7,850 bases of DNA. It comes from Chloroflexia bacterium. Lineage in GTDB: Bacteria > Chloroflexota > Chloroflexia > Thermomicrobiales > UBA6265. The position numbers were made by a program, and so were the translations under genes. Of the stretch, positions 1-5,813 are shown in pieces (positions within the stretch are counted from its first letter, which is position 1; the number at the start of each line of letters is the position of its first letter). The notes beneath the pieces are model-generated. The model was not told where the DNA came from and did no database searches. It saw only the letters and a program-made list of their open reading frames with translations. The DNA is taken from contig JACCVE010000003.1 of assembly GCA_013698285.1 (NCBI GenBank), forward strand, positions 1 to 7,850, written 5' to 3'.

Positions 1-56
1 ATCCAGGCGACCGGGTCGAGGTCGCCACCAGCCCTGCCACCGTGCGGACCGCGTGA
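1..56 (+). CDS. 3' end of an upstream gene, product uncertain
   Basis: Reading from base 3, 17 codons run to a TGA at 54-56 and give PGDRVEVATSPATVRTA. Nearly all third positions are G or C, as in the confident genes here, while the other two plus frames show no such bias, so this is probably the true tail of a protein entering from the left. The phrase GDRVEV followed by S-P-x-x-V-R resembles the closing beta strands of NAD kinases and of some beta-barrel cofactor proteins. That is only a guess from 17 residues, and no function is assigned. Confidence 0.5.
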   Translation, partial: PGDRVEVATSPATVRTA

Positions 57-88
57 TGGGACCATCAACGGGAGAGAAACGTCGCTGA

Positions 89-117
89 TTGACACGCACC
101 CCGCACCGCCCTACGAT
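89..117 (+). promoter_or_regulatory. Sigma-70-type promoter of the ABC-F leader
   Basis: A perfect -35 box TTGACA lies at 89-94, followed by a 17-bp spacer and a -10 box TACGAT (four of six matches to TATAAT) at 112-117. Transcription should begin near base 124, giving an untranslated leader of about 240 nt before the ABC-F start codon at 366. It is one of the two best promoter matches in the window; the other (4797-4825) shares TTGACACG. Its position after the upstream stop codon and before the terminator at 298-330 means that terminator would act on this transcript. Confidence 0.65.
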
Positions 118-166
118 GCCGAGTAACCGAATCAGACGCGTGCGACCACGTTCCGGGGACATCCTG

Positions 167-250
167 ATGGGCGGCCGGACCTACCTCAAATCGATCATCG
201 CCATTTCGCCGAACTCGGGCCGGCATGGGAGGAGTGTGCCCTGTTCATGA
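167..250 (+). CDS. Possible leader peptide (uORF) of the ABC-F gene
   Basis: An ATG at 167 opens a 27-codon frame ending in TGA at 248-250, inside the predicted leader RNA. A moderate ribosome-binding site (GGGGA, 155-159) sits seven bases upstream. The peptide starts MGGRTYLKSIIAISP and has no recognisable family, as is usual for leader peptides. Its stop lies 47 bases before the terminator stem, so a translating or stalled ribosome could influence folding of that stem. Competing short frames in the same place are ATG 225-263 (MGGVCPVHDGCT) and ATG 247-267 (MTAAPD), the latter preceded by the strong purine run GGGAGGAG at 227-234, though with a long spacing. Which of these, if any, is translated cannot be decided here. 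Confidence 0.3.
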   Translation: MGGRTYLKSIIAISPNSGRHGRSVPCS

Positions 251-297
251 CGGCTGCACCTGACTGACGACCGCGCCCACGCGGCAAGCACTCCCCT

Positions 298-330
298 CCC
301 CCCTTCGGCTTCGCCGGGGGGTTTTCGTTT
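298..330 (+). terminator. Intrinsic terminator, probable attenuator of the ABC-F gene
   Basis: Six C (298-303) can pair with six G (316-321), and inside them GGC (307-309) pairs with GCC (313-315) around a TTC loop. The stem is followed directly by TTTTCGTTT (322-330). This has the form of a Rho-independent terminator. It ends only 36 bp before the ABC-F start codon and downstream of a good promoter, so it is more likely an attenuator in the ABC-F leader than the end of the upstream gene's transcript, although the latter is possible. An outer pairing of GCGCCC (273-278) with GGGCGC (331-336) could enclose it. Confidence 0.7.
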
Positions 331-365
331 GGGCGCCATCTCACCCGTCACCTCGGAGTACACCC

Positions 366-2078
366 ATGTCGATCCTCATCCAGGTCGCCGATGTTGATTA
401 CGCCCACGGCGGCAACCAGATCTTCGAGAAGGTCTCCTTCGTCCTGAAGCGGGGCGAGCGCGCCGCCCTGATCGGCGAGAACGGCAGCGGCAAGAGCACC
501 CTCTTCCGCCTGATGGCCCGCGAGATCGTGCCCGACGGCGGCGCGGTCACCCACCGGCGCGGCCTGACCATCGGTTTCCTCCACCAGACCTCGACCCTCG
601 ACCCCTCCCGCTCCGTCCGCGACACCGTCGCCGCGGCCGCGGCGGGCGCCGCCTCGCTCGGTGCCGAATTGGGGGAGATCGAGCGGCGACTGGCCGAACC
701 GCTCGACGACGAGACCATGGCCGACCTGCTCGAACGCTACGCGGCCGTGCTGGGACGCCTGGACGCCGCCGGCGATGCCGATCCCGAAGCGGACCTGGAC
801 GAGGTGCTGGGCGGGCTGCGGTTCCCCGCCCACCGCTGGCAACAGCGCGTCGGCGAGCTGTCCGGCGGCGAGCGCAAGCTGGTCGATGTCGCCCGGTTCC
901 TGCTCACCCAGCCGGATGTCCTCCTCCTGGACGAGCCGGACAACCACTTCGACGTCGAGGCGAAGGCCTGGCTGGAAGGGTGGCTCACCACCCGCTACGC
1001 GGGGGCGGTCTGCCTCATCTCCCACGACCGCTACCTGATCGACCGGGTCGCCAACGTCATCTTCGAGCTCGAGGACGGCACGATCCGCCAGTATCCCGGC
1101 AACTACTCGGCCCACCTCGCCCTGAAGCGGGCCCGCCTGGAGCGGGAGGCCGAGCTACGCGAGCTGCGGGAGCGGGAGTTCAAGAAGCTCAAGGCCAGCG
1201 CCGAGCAGCTCACGCAGTGGGCCCGGCAGAACCCGAAGTTCGCCACTCGGGCGGAGAACCAGCGCCGGAAGATGGCGGAAGAGCGCTCCCGGCTCGACGC
1301 CACGCCGAAGCCGGTCCTCGACCGCCGGACGATCCAGGTCGAGTTCGACACGGAGCGCGGCTCGACCGACGTGATCGTCGCCGACAGCGTCGCCAAGTCA
1401 TTCGGCGACCGGGTCGTGTTCCGGCCGTTCGACCTGCTCCTCCGCCACGGCGAACGCGCCGGGCTGGTCGGCCCGAACGGTGCCGGCAAGACGACCTTCG
1501 TCCGGATGGTCCTCGGCCAGGAGCCGCCGACGTCCGGCACCGTCCGGCTTGGGCCGAGCGTCACCGCCGGCTACTATGCGCAACGACAGGAGACACTGGA
1601 CCCGGACGCCACCCCGATGGAGTTGGTGCGGCGGACCAGGCCGCTGACCGAACAACAGGCGCTCTCGTTCCTGGTCGGGTTGCAGTTCGATCGCACCGGC
1701 GCCCTGAACCCAATCGGCGCCCTGAGCGGTGGGGAGCAAGCGCGGCTGCAGGTCGGGTTGCTCATCCTGAGCGGCGCCAACCTGCTGGTTCTCGACGAGC
1801 CGACGAACAACCTCGACATCGCATCGGTCCAAGCCCTCGAGCGGGCACTCCTGACGTTCCCCGGCGCGATCCTGGCGATCTCGCACGATCGCTATTTCCT
1901 CGACACGGTCTGCACGCGGATCATCGAGATGGATGACGGGGTCGTTCGCGATTTTCCCGCCGGATACGCCTACTACGTCGCCAACCGCGACAGGGGCACC
2001 CCCCTGACCCGAGACCTGCGGTACCAGATGGCCGCACCGGCCCCGCCCGAGAAGAAGCGCCAGCGGGCCAGGCGATGA
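366..2078 (+). CDS. ABC-F family ATPase (ribosome-associated, possible antibiotic-resistance type)
   Basis: This 570-residue protein has two ATP-binding domains in one chain and no membrane segment, which is the ABC-F plan. Members bind the ribosomal E site and either aid translation or displace antibiotics. Domain 1 shows Walker A GENGSGKST (37-45), Q-loop Gln74, signature LSGGE (165-169), Walker B with catalytic Glu190 in DEPDNHFD, and switch His220. Domain 2 shows GPNGAGKTT (369-377), LSGGE (453-457), DEPTNNLD with Glu478, and His507. Both catalytic sites look intact. The connecting stretch (about 240-330) is charged and helical, with the P-K-F-A-x-R-A motif typical of the linker that reaches toward P-site tRNA. 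The C-terminus is a short basic tail. The ATG at 366 has GGAG (355-358) seven bases upstream. DEPDNHFD departs from the usual DEPTNHLD. Whether it is a resistance factor or a housekeeping factor cannot be told from motifs, but the attenuator-like leader favours drug-inducible expression. Confidence 0.93.
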   Translation: MSILIQVADVDYAHGGNQIFEKVSFVLKRGERAALIGENGSGKSTLFRLMAREIVPDGGAVTHRRGLTIGFLHQTSTLDPSRSVRDTVAAAAAGAASLGAELGEIERRLAEPLDDETMADLLERYAAVLGRLDAAGDADPEADLDEVLGGLRFPAHRWQQRVGELSGGERKLVDVARFLLTQPDVLLLDEPDNHFDVEAKAWLEGWLTTRYAGAVCLISHDRYLIDRVANVIFELEDGTIRQYPGNYSAHLALKRARLEREAELRELREREFKKLKASAEQLTQWARQNPKFATRAENQRRKMAEERSRLDATPKPVLDRRTIQVEFDTERGSTDVIVADSVAKSFGDRVVFRPFDLLLRHGERAGLVGPNGAGKTTFVRMVLGQEPPTSGTVRLGPSVTAGYYAQRQETLDPDATPMELVRRTRPLTEQQALSFLVGLQFDRTGALNPIGALSGGEQARLQVGLLILSGANLLVLDEPTNNLDIASVQALERALLTFPGAILAISHDRYFLDTVCTRIIEMDDGVVRDFPAGYAYYVANRDRGTPLTRDLRYQMAAPAPPEKKRQRARR

Positions 2079-2120
2079 CGCGTCCGATCGCTCTACCTCG
2101 CCACGGTACCCTGCGTCGCC

Positions 2121-2167
2121 GCGACCCGCCCCTCGATTGGCCGAACACGTTTCGGGGGCTCGGTCGC
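2121..2167. repeat. Inverted repeat between convergent genes, possible bidirectional terminator
   Basis: GCGACC (2121-2126) pairs with GGTCGC (2162-2167). After a small internal loop, GCCCC (2128-2132) pairs with GGGGC (2155-2159), and CGA (2134-2136) with TCG (2152-2154), leaving a loop of about 15 bases. The structure fills most of the 101-bp gap between two genes that point at each other. No run of T follows on either strand, so it is not a classical intrinsic terminator. It could still limit read-through or protect 3' ends. Confidence 0.3.
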
Positions 2168-2179
2168 CCGGACACGCCA

Positions 2180-3028
2180 TCACCCACCGCTCCAGATCGC
2201 CCTCAACGCCCGGTAATCCAAGACGATGATCCCTTCAGCCCCCAGGATCTCGTGCGCCTCCCGGGAGACGAAGAACGCGTGATCAGCCTCCCGCACCGGC
2301 CAGCCAGCGTCGATCGCCCGTGCCCCGGCGTTGCCGAGACCGGGATGGACGGCCCACTCGCTCAATCCCTCCGGCAGCTCCCGCAGCATCCGGGCATAGT
2401 GGCTGGACTTCCCGACCGTCGGCACCCGAAAACTGTCCATCAGGTCGTGGTCGTCCGTGGGCAATCCGTGGCCCTGTAGTCGCTCGATCGAGGCTCGTTT
2501 GGAGACGCGCATCGCGAGACCAAACTCCCTCGCCAATCCCAGCGTCAGGTCGAAGATGTCGGCCCGGCCGCCGTCGTGCAGGCAATGCCAATCGAGGTGG
2601 GTCGGCGCCAGCCCGGCCGCGACCACTGCGTCGATCTGGGCCCGGAACTCGATCTCCACCTCGGCCAGATCAGCCCGGGCCAGCAGGTCCTCTCGTCGGT
2701 CGTTGCTGAAGAACGACCCGGTCTCGTCCACCAGCGATGGCACCCGGTCCCGGGGAGTGAGCGGTCCCCACCGGTGGGTCGCCAACTCGCAGATGACGGT
2801 CAGGTGCACGCCGAACGCGATCTCGGGGTGGTCCCCGAGCGTTCGCATCGCCTCCGTTGCTCCTGGGCACGGGACCATCAGCGTCGTCGATCGGACCACG
2901 CCGTCCGTCAGCGAGTGCAGGATCGCTTCGTTGATCGCCGGATACATGCCGAAGTCGTCCGCGTTGAGGATGAGGAGGCGCGCGTCTCGGGGATACCCGA
3001 GCAGGTCATTGGCGCGATGGTCCGGCAT
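2180..3028 (-). CDS. YdjC/ChbG-type carbohydrate deacetylase
   Basis: The 282-residue protein fits the YdjC/ChbG family, metal-dependent enzymes that remove acetyl groups from N-acetylated sugars such as chito-oligosaccharides. Visible motifs are NADDFG (22-27), whose aspartates include the catalytic base and a metal ligand, GVHLT with His75, THLDWH with His144 and His148 in the metal-site region, and VHPG with His228 near the C-terminus. The spacing and length are normal for the family, and there is no signal peptide or membrane segment, so it should be cytoplasmic. The start at 3028 was chosen because GGGAG lies six bases upstream and the family N-terminus begins there. An in-frame ATG at 3172 would add 48 residues of low-complexity Arg/Gly/Ser sequence unlike the family. 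No sugar-uptake genes adjoin it, so the natural substrate is open. It converges with the ABC-F gene and diverges from the HD gene. Confidence 0.88.
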   Translation of the reverse strand: MPDHRANDLLGYPRDARLLILNADDFGMYPAINEAILHSLTDGVVRSTTLMVPCPGATEAMRTLGDHPEIAFGVHLTVICELATHRWGPLTPRDRVPSLVDETGSFFSNDRREDLLARADLAEVEIEFRAQIDAVVAAGLAPTHLDWHCLHDGGRADIFDLTLGLAREFGLAMRVSKRASIERLQGHGLPTDDHDLMDSFRVPTVGKSSHYARMLRELPEGLSEWAVHPGLGNAGARAIDAGWPVREADHAFFVSREAHEILGAEGIIVLDYRALRAIWSGG

Positions 3029-3058
3029 GGTACGCTCCCGTCTTGACGACGAAACTCC

Positions 3059-3079
3059 CGTGGTCCACGCGGGACCACG
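3059..3079. promoter_or_regulatory. Operator-like perfect dyad upstream of the deacetylase gene
   Basis: CGTGGTCC (3059-3066) and GGACCACG (3072-3079) form a perfect 8-bp inverted repeat around the five bases ACGCG. It lies 31-51 bp upstream of the deacetylase start in the divergent intergenic region. It could be a repressor site or, if transcribed, a hairpin in the 5' leader. A weaker second dyad follows: ATGCCGG (3099-3105) with CCGGGCAT (3116-3123), with one bulged base. Confidence 0.4.
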
Positions 3080-3086
3080 CCGGTAC

Positions 3087-3115
3087 AGGGTACGTCGGAT
3101 GCCGGGGCCACCGAA
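3087..3115 (-). promoter_or_regulatory. Weak candidate promoter of the deacetylase gene
   Basis: On the minus strand, TTCGGT (3115-3110) and TACCCT (3092-3087) are separated by 17 bp and oriented toward the deacetylase. Both boxes match consensus only partly. If real, transcription would begin near 3080, so the dyad at 3059-3079 would overlap the start of the transcript, a common place for a repressor. No convincing promoter was found for the divergent HD gene. Confidence 0.2.
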
Positions 3116-3269
3116 CCGGGCATCGCCGGCCCGACTGCCCGCCCCCGTCGACCACGAGCCGTGGGTGGGCATGATCCCAGACGGCGGTCAGCACCCCCGG
3201 AGGATATCCAGAACGCTGCGTCGCCGACCGGCACGATACCGTACCGTCGCGACGACGCCGGAAGGTACG

Positions 3270-3875
3270 ATGATGACTCTGACGGCCCGCTTCGACGACG
3301 CGCTCGTCCTCGCCCGGAACCTCCACGCCGACCAGGTTCGGAAGGGGACGGCCATCCCCTACGTCTCCCACCTGTTGGCCGTGTCGTCGATCGTTCTCGA
3401 CCACGGCGGGACGGAGGACGAGGCCATTGCGGCCCTCCTCCACGACGCGGTCGAGGACCAGGGCGGAGACGCGGCCCGGACCGAGATCCGTCGCCGCTTC
3501 GGCGACGCCGTCGTCGACATCGTCGATGGCTGCACCGACGCCGAAGTCATCCCGAAGCCGCCCTGGCGGGCGCGCAAGGAAGCCTACGTCGGCCACATCG
3601 CCGGAGCGTCCCGCTCCGTCCGCCTGGTCTCGGCGGCGGATAAGCTCCACAACGCCCGCGCGATCCTGGCCGACTACCGGCAGTCGGGGGAATCGCTCTG
3701 GGGCCGGTTCAACGGGGGCCGGGCGGGGACGCTCTGGTACTATCGGGCGCTGGTGGGCGCGTTCAGCGCGGTAGACCGCACCCCGCTCGTGGAGGAACTT
3801 GACCGGACCGTGACCGCCCTCGAGCGACTGGTGGTGTCGGACGACGATGTTGCCCAGGGGCATGCGGTTCGATGA
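3270..3875 (+). CDS. Small HD-domain hydrolase, SpoT/MESH1-like
   Basis: This 201-residue protein is essentially one HD domain of the kind found at the N-terminus of Rel/SpoT and in stand-alone small alarmone hydrolases. Key positions are His19 in H-A-D-Q-V-R-K-G, His34 in P-Y-V-S-H, His58-Asp59 in LLHDAVED with the following Glu62-Asp63, FGDAVVDIVDGCTD (77-90), and Asp124 in ADKLHN. The metal ligands (His34, His58, Asp59, Asp124) and the E-D pair used in (p)ppGpp hydrolysis are all present. No synthetase, TGS or ACT domain follows; the C-terminal 70 residues are helical. It may degrade (p)ppGpp or a related nucleotide 3'-pyrophosphate, which is inference from family motifs. GGAAGG (3260-3265) precedes two adjacent ATGs. 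I give the first (3270), although 3273 has slightly better spacing. The frame is open far upstream, but that part lies antisense to the deacetylase gene and lacks HD motifs. Confidence 0.85.
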   Translation: MMTLTARFDDALVLARNLHADQVRKGTAIPYVSHLLAVSSIVLDHGGTEDEAIAALLHDAVEDQGGDAARTEIRRRFGDAVVDIVDGCTDAEVIPKPPWRARKEAYVGHIAGASRSVRLVSAADKLHNARAILADYRQSGESLWGRFNGGRAGTLWYYRALVGAFSAVDRTPLVEELDRTVTALERLVVSDDDVAQGHAVR

Positions 3876-4095
3876 CCCTCCAGCGGATCGAGCGAGCCCG
3901 AGCCCGAGCACCGACCGTCCAGCCAACGTCCCGATCGCACCCGCCGGGCACATGACCTCGACCTCGCTCCACCGCCAGCATGACCGCCGACGTGGCAGTA
4001 CGCTGTCCGGGTCGCCATGATCCCGGCCGAGGTCCATCGACAACGCGCCCTCCCTCGACCACGACGGGGCCGGGGGCACGATCGCCGGAGGCACG
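3876..4095. other. Intergenic stretch between the HD and DUF4287 genes
   Basis: I see no convincing promoter, RNA gene or intrinsic terminator here. The only structured element is the imperfect tandem duplication at its right end (4069-4097). The next gene may therefore be read from the HD gene's transcript or from a promoter that does not match the sigma-70 consensus. Confidence 0.4.
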
Positions 4096-4097
4096 AT
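4069..4097 (+). repeat. Imperfect 15-bp tandem duplication over the ribosome-binding site
   Basis: GCCGGGGGCACGAT (4069-4082) and GCCGGAGGCACGAT (4084-4097) differ at one of 14 positions and are offset by 15 bases. The second copy contains the Shine-Dalgarno sequence GGAGG (4087-4091) and the first two bases of the start codon at 4096. The first copy ends in ATC rather than ATG, so it is not an alternative start. Confidence 0.6.
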
Positions 4098-4656
4098 GAC
4101 ATTTCAGGCCTATCTCGACGCGATCTACCAGAAGTCCGGGAAGTCGGCGGCCGATTTCCGCGAACTGGCTGGCCAGCGGGGCTACCTCGATCCCGGCACC
4201 AAGGCGGGCGAGATCATCGCCTGGCTCAAGGCGGACTACGACCTCGGCCGGGGCCACGCCATGGCCCTCGTCGCCAGCTTCAAGGCCGCCGCCGAACCGG
4301 ATGGCCGGGACCAGGACATCCGGCTGGCCAAGCTCTTCGCCGGCCCTAGAGCGCACTGGCGACCCGTCTTCGACCGCCTGATGGACGACGTGCGACGGTT
4401 CGGACCCGGCGTCGCCGCGGCGGCGACCGACTCCTACGTCAGCATCATGAAGGGAGAGAAGAAGTTCGCGGTCGTCGCCGTCACGGCCAGCCGGATGGAC
4501 CTCGGCGTCAAGGTCGCGGACAGGGCCCCGACCGACCGGTTCGAACCGGCCGGCACGTGGAACACCATGGTCTCCCACCGGGCACGAATCGAGGACCCCG
4601 CCGAGATCGACGGGGAGATCATGGCCTGGCTCCGGGAGGCCCATGCCACGGCGTGA
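4096..4656 (+). CDS. DUF4287-DUF5655 domain protein of unknown function
   Basis: The 186-residue protein has two recognisable parts. Residues 1 to about 70 match DUF4287: F-Q-A-Y-L-D-A-I near the start, D-F-R-E-L-A, KAGEIIAWLK and the hallmark LGRGHAMALV. Residues from about 80 to the end match DUF5655, with the W at the start of the domain, L-M-D-D-V-R-R-F-G-P, a T-D-S-Y-V segment, EKKFAVV, and a closing helix ending M-A-W-L-R-E-A. The two domains commonly occur together in soluble proteins of high-GC bacteria. The biochemical role is not known to me, and I do not propose one. No signal peptide or membrane helix is visible. The start at 4096 has GGAGG only four bases upstream, slightly tight. 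Near the end, ATGGCCT (4621-4627) can pair with AGGCCCAT (4637-4644), and no T-run follows. Confidence 0.85.
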   Translation: MTFQAYLDAIYQKSGKSAADFRELAGQRGYLDPGTKAGEIIAWLKADYDLGRGHAMALVASFKAAAEPDGRDQDIRLAKLFAGPRAHWRPVFDRLMDDVRRFGPGVAAAATDSYVSIMKGEKKFAVVAVTASRMDLGVKVADRAPTDRFEPAGTWNTMVSHRARIEDPAEIDGEIMAWLREAHATA

Positions 4657-4796
4657 CCGTCGATTGCGCTGGTCCACCGCATCCCCACACAGGGGCGACC
4701 CCGCGCGGCAGCTCGTGCGCAACCATCCCCACCGGATCCGACGCCCTCCCGCGCCCCAGGCATCGCCGGGCCGGCGGCACCGCTCCACGCGGGGTA

Positions 4797-4825
4797 TTGA
4801 CACGACTTTAAAGCGGGGTGATGAT
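4797..4825 (+). promoter_or_regulatory. Promoter of the FAH gene pair
   Basis: A perfect TTGACA at 4797-4802 is followed after 17 bp by GATGAT (4820-4825), which keeps four of six -10 consensus bases. The spacer contains ACTTTAAAG, an AT-rich island in a very GC-rich gap. Transcription should begin near 4832, about 46 nt before the first FAH start. A short dyad TCGAT/ATCGA (4850-4863) lies between. The rest of the 221-bp gap to the left holds nothing I can name. Confidence 0.55.
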
Positions 4826-4877
4826 GCCGCGACGGTAGTTCGCCATACATCGATGGCGATCGACGAGAGGGGGGACG

Positions 4878-5813
4878 ATGCGCATTGTCGCGTTCGATGA
4901 GCAGCGGATCGGGATCGTCGGAAACGACGAGACCGTCGTCGACATCACCGATGTCTTGCAGAAGTACGAGCCGCTCGGTCCCGAGGACCTGTTGCCCGAC
5001 CTGATCACGCACTTCGACGAGCTGAAACCTGAATTGGAGCGGATGGCCGCCGCCGGCGGCGGCACGTCACTCGACGGCGTCCGACTCCATTCACCGCTCA
5101 CCAGGCCGTCGAAGATCATCTGTCTGATGGGCAACTACCGGGAGGGCACGGATCGTCCGCTCCAGGTCCTCGACCTCTTCTTCAAGTCTCCCGAAGGGAT
5201 CTCCGGTCCCGGGGACACGGTGGTGCTGCCGCCACACCAGGCGGACATCTTTCACCACGAAGCCGAGGTGGCGGTGGTCATCGGGCGAGAGGCGAAGGAC
5301 CTCACCGCGGCCGAGGCCATGGACGCGGTCTTTGGCTACGTCGCCTTCAATGACGTGTCCGCCCGGGGGCTCGGTCGCTCCGGTATCAACAGCTTCCTCG
5401 GCAAATCCTTCGATACCTTCGCCGCGTTCGGCCCGTGGATCGTCACCAAAGACGAGATCCCCGATCCCCAAGCCTTGAGCATCACGGTGGACGTGAACGG
5501 TGAACGTCGCCAGGACTATTCCACGAGCGACATGGAGCGACCAGTCACCGAGCTGATGACCTACATCTCCTCGATGGCCACGCTCCATCCCGGGGACGTC
5601 ATCTGCTGCGGCACCAACCACCAGGGACTCGGCTCGATGCAAGATGGTGATGCCGTCGTCACCACCGTCTCCGGCGTTGGCTCCTTCACCATCCACGTCC
5701 GCGACGAGCACCAGCGCGCCTGGCAGCGCGGGGTGGACCGCGAGACGGCCGAGCGAGTGAAGGCGTCGGCCCAGCACCCTGTCGCGGCGGCGAGTGGAGG
5801 GTCCGCGTCATGA
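4878..5813 (+). CDS. FAH-superfamily hydrolase/lyase, first of a tandem pair
   Basis: The 311-residue protein has the FAH fold: a short N-terminal domain (1-75) and the catalytic core from about 78. Members cleave C-C bonds of, or decarboxylate, hydrate or tautomerise, acylpyruvates and related oxo-acids with Mg or Mn. Metal ligands are visible as Glu128 and Glu130 in HHEAEVAVVIG and Asp159 in NDVSARG. The F-F-K-S-P motif keeps Lys103, and K-S-F-D-T-F keeps Lys176. Two departures stand out. The lid motif, usually NYxxHxxE, reads NYREGTDR (86-93) and so lacks the His/Glu dyad. The usual GTPxGVG reads GTNHQGLG (245-252). The substrate is therefore uncertain, and calling it fumarylacetoacetase would be wrong. 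The C-terminal tail (W-x-R-GVDRETAER) is shared with its neighbour. GAGG at 4867-4870 supports the start. The stop overlaps the next start as ATGA, pointing to coupled translation. Confidence 0.9.
   Translation: MRIVAFDEQRIGIVGNDETVVDITDVLQKYEPLGPEDLLPDLITHFDELKPELERMAAAGGGTSLDGVRLHSPLTRPSKIICLMGNYREGTDRPLQVLDLFFKSPEGISGPGDTVVLPPHQADIFHHEAEVAVVIGREAKDLTAAEAMDAVFGYVAFNDVSARGLGRSGINSFLGKSFDTFAAFGPWIVTKDEIPDPQALSITVDVNGERRQDYSTSDMERPVTELMTYISSMATLHPGDVICCGTNHQGLGSMQDGDAVVTTVSGVGSFTIHVRDEHQRAWQRGVDRETAERVKASAQHPVAAASGGSAS

Noticed and set aside
116..250. Longer version of the leader frame from the ATG at 116
   Set aside because: That ATG overlaps the -10 box and lies upstream of the predicted transcription start near 124, so it would not be on the mRNA. 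The in-frame ATG at 167 is the first usable one.
348..1115. Long open frame antisense to the ABC-F gene (255 residues), and a similar one at 1398-2183
   Set aside because: The overlapping plus-strand gene has complete ABC-F motifs. Long antisense frames are expected when third positions are almost always G or C, and these proteins show no recognisable motif.
3043..3071. TTGACG as a -35 box for the HD gene
   Set aside because: No acceptable -10 box lies at 16-18 bp spacing (3066-3071 is CACGCG), and it is about 200 bp from the gene.
3029..3172. 48-residue N-terminal extension of the deacetylase from the ATG at 3172
   Set aside because: The extension is Arg/Gly/Ser-rich without family similarity, while the ATG at 3028 has a good ribosome-binding site and gives the standard family N-terminus.
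2457..3269. Upstream open extension of the HD gene, antisense to the deacetylase
   Set aside because: The composition is that of a shadow frame in GC-rich DNA (Arg/Ser/Pro-rich). The HD family begins at the ATGs at 3270/3273, which have a GGAAGG site.
4683..4695. Small hairpin CCCC-ACACA-GGGG after the DUF4287 gene as a terminator
   Set aside because: The stem is only four base pairs with no T-run. The flanking GGTC/GACC pairing is offset by unpaired bases, so it is too weak to call.
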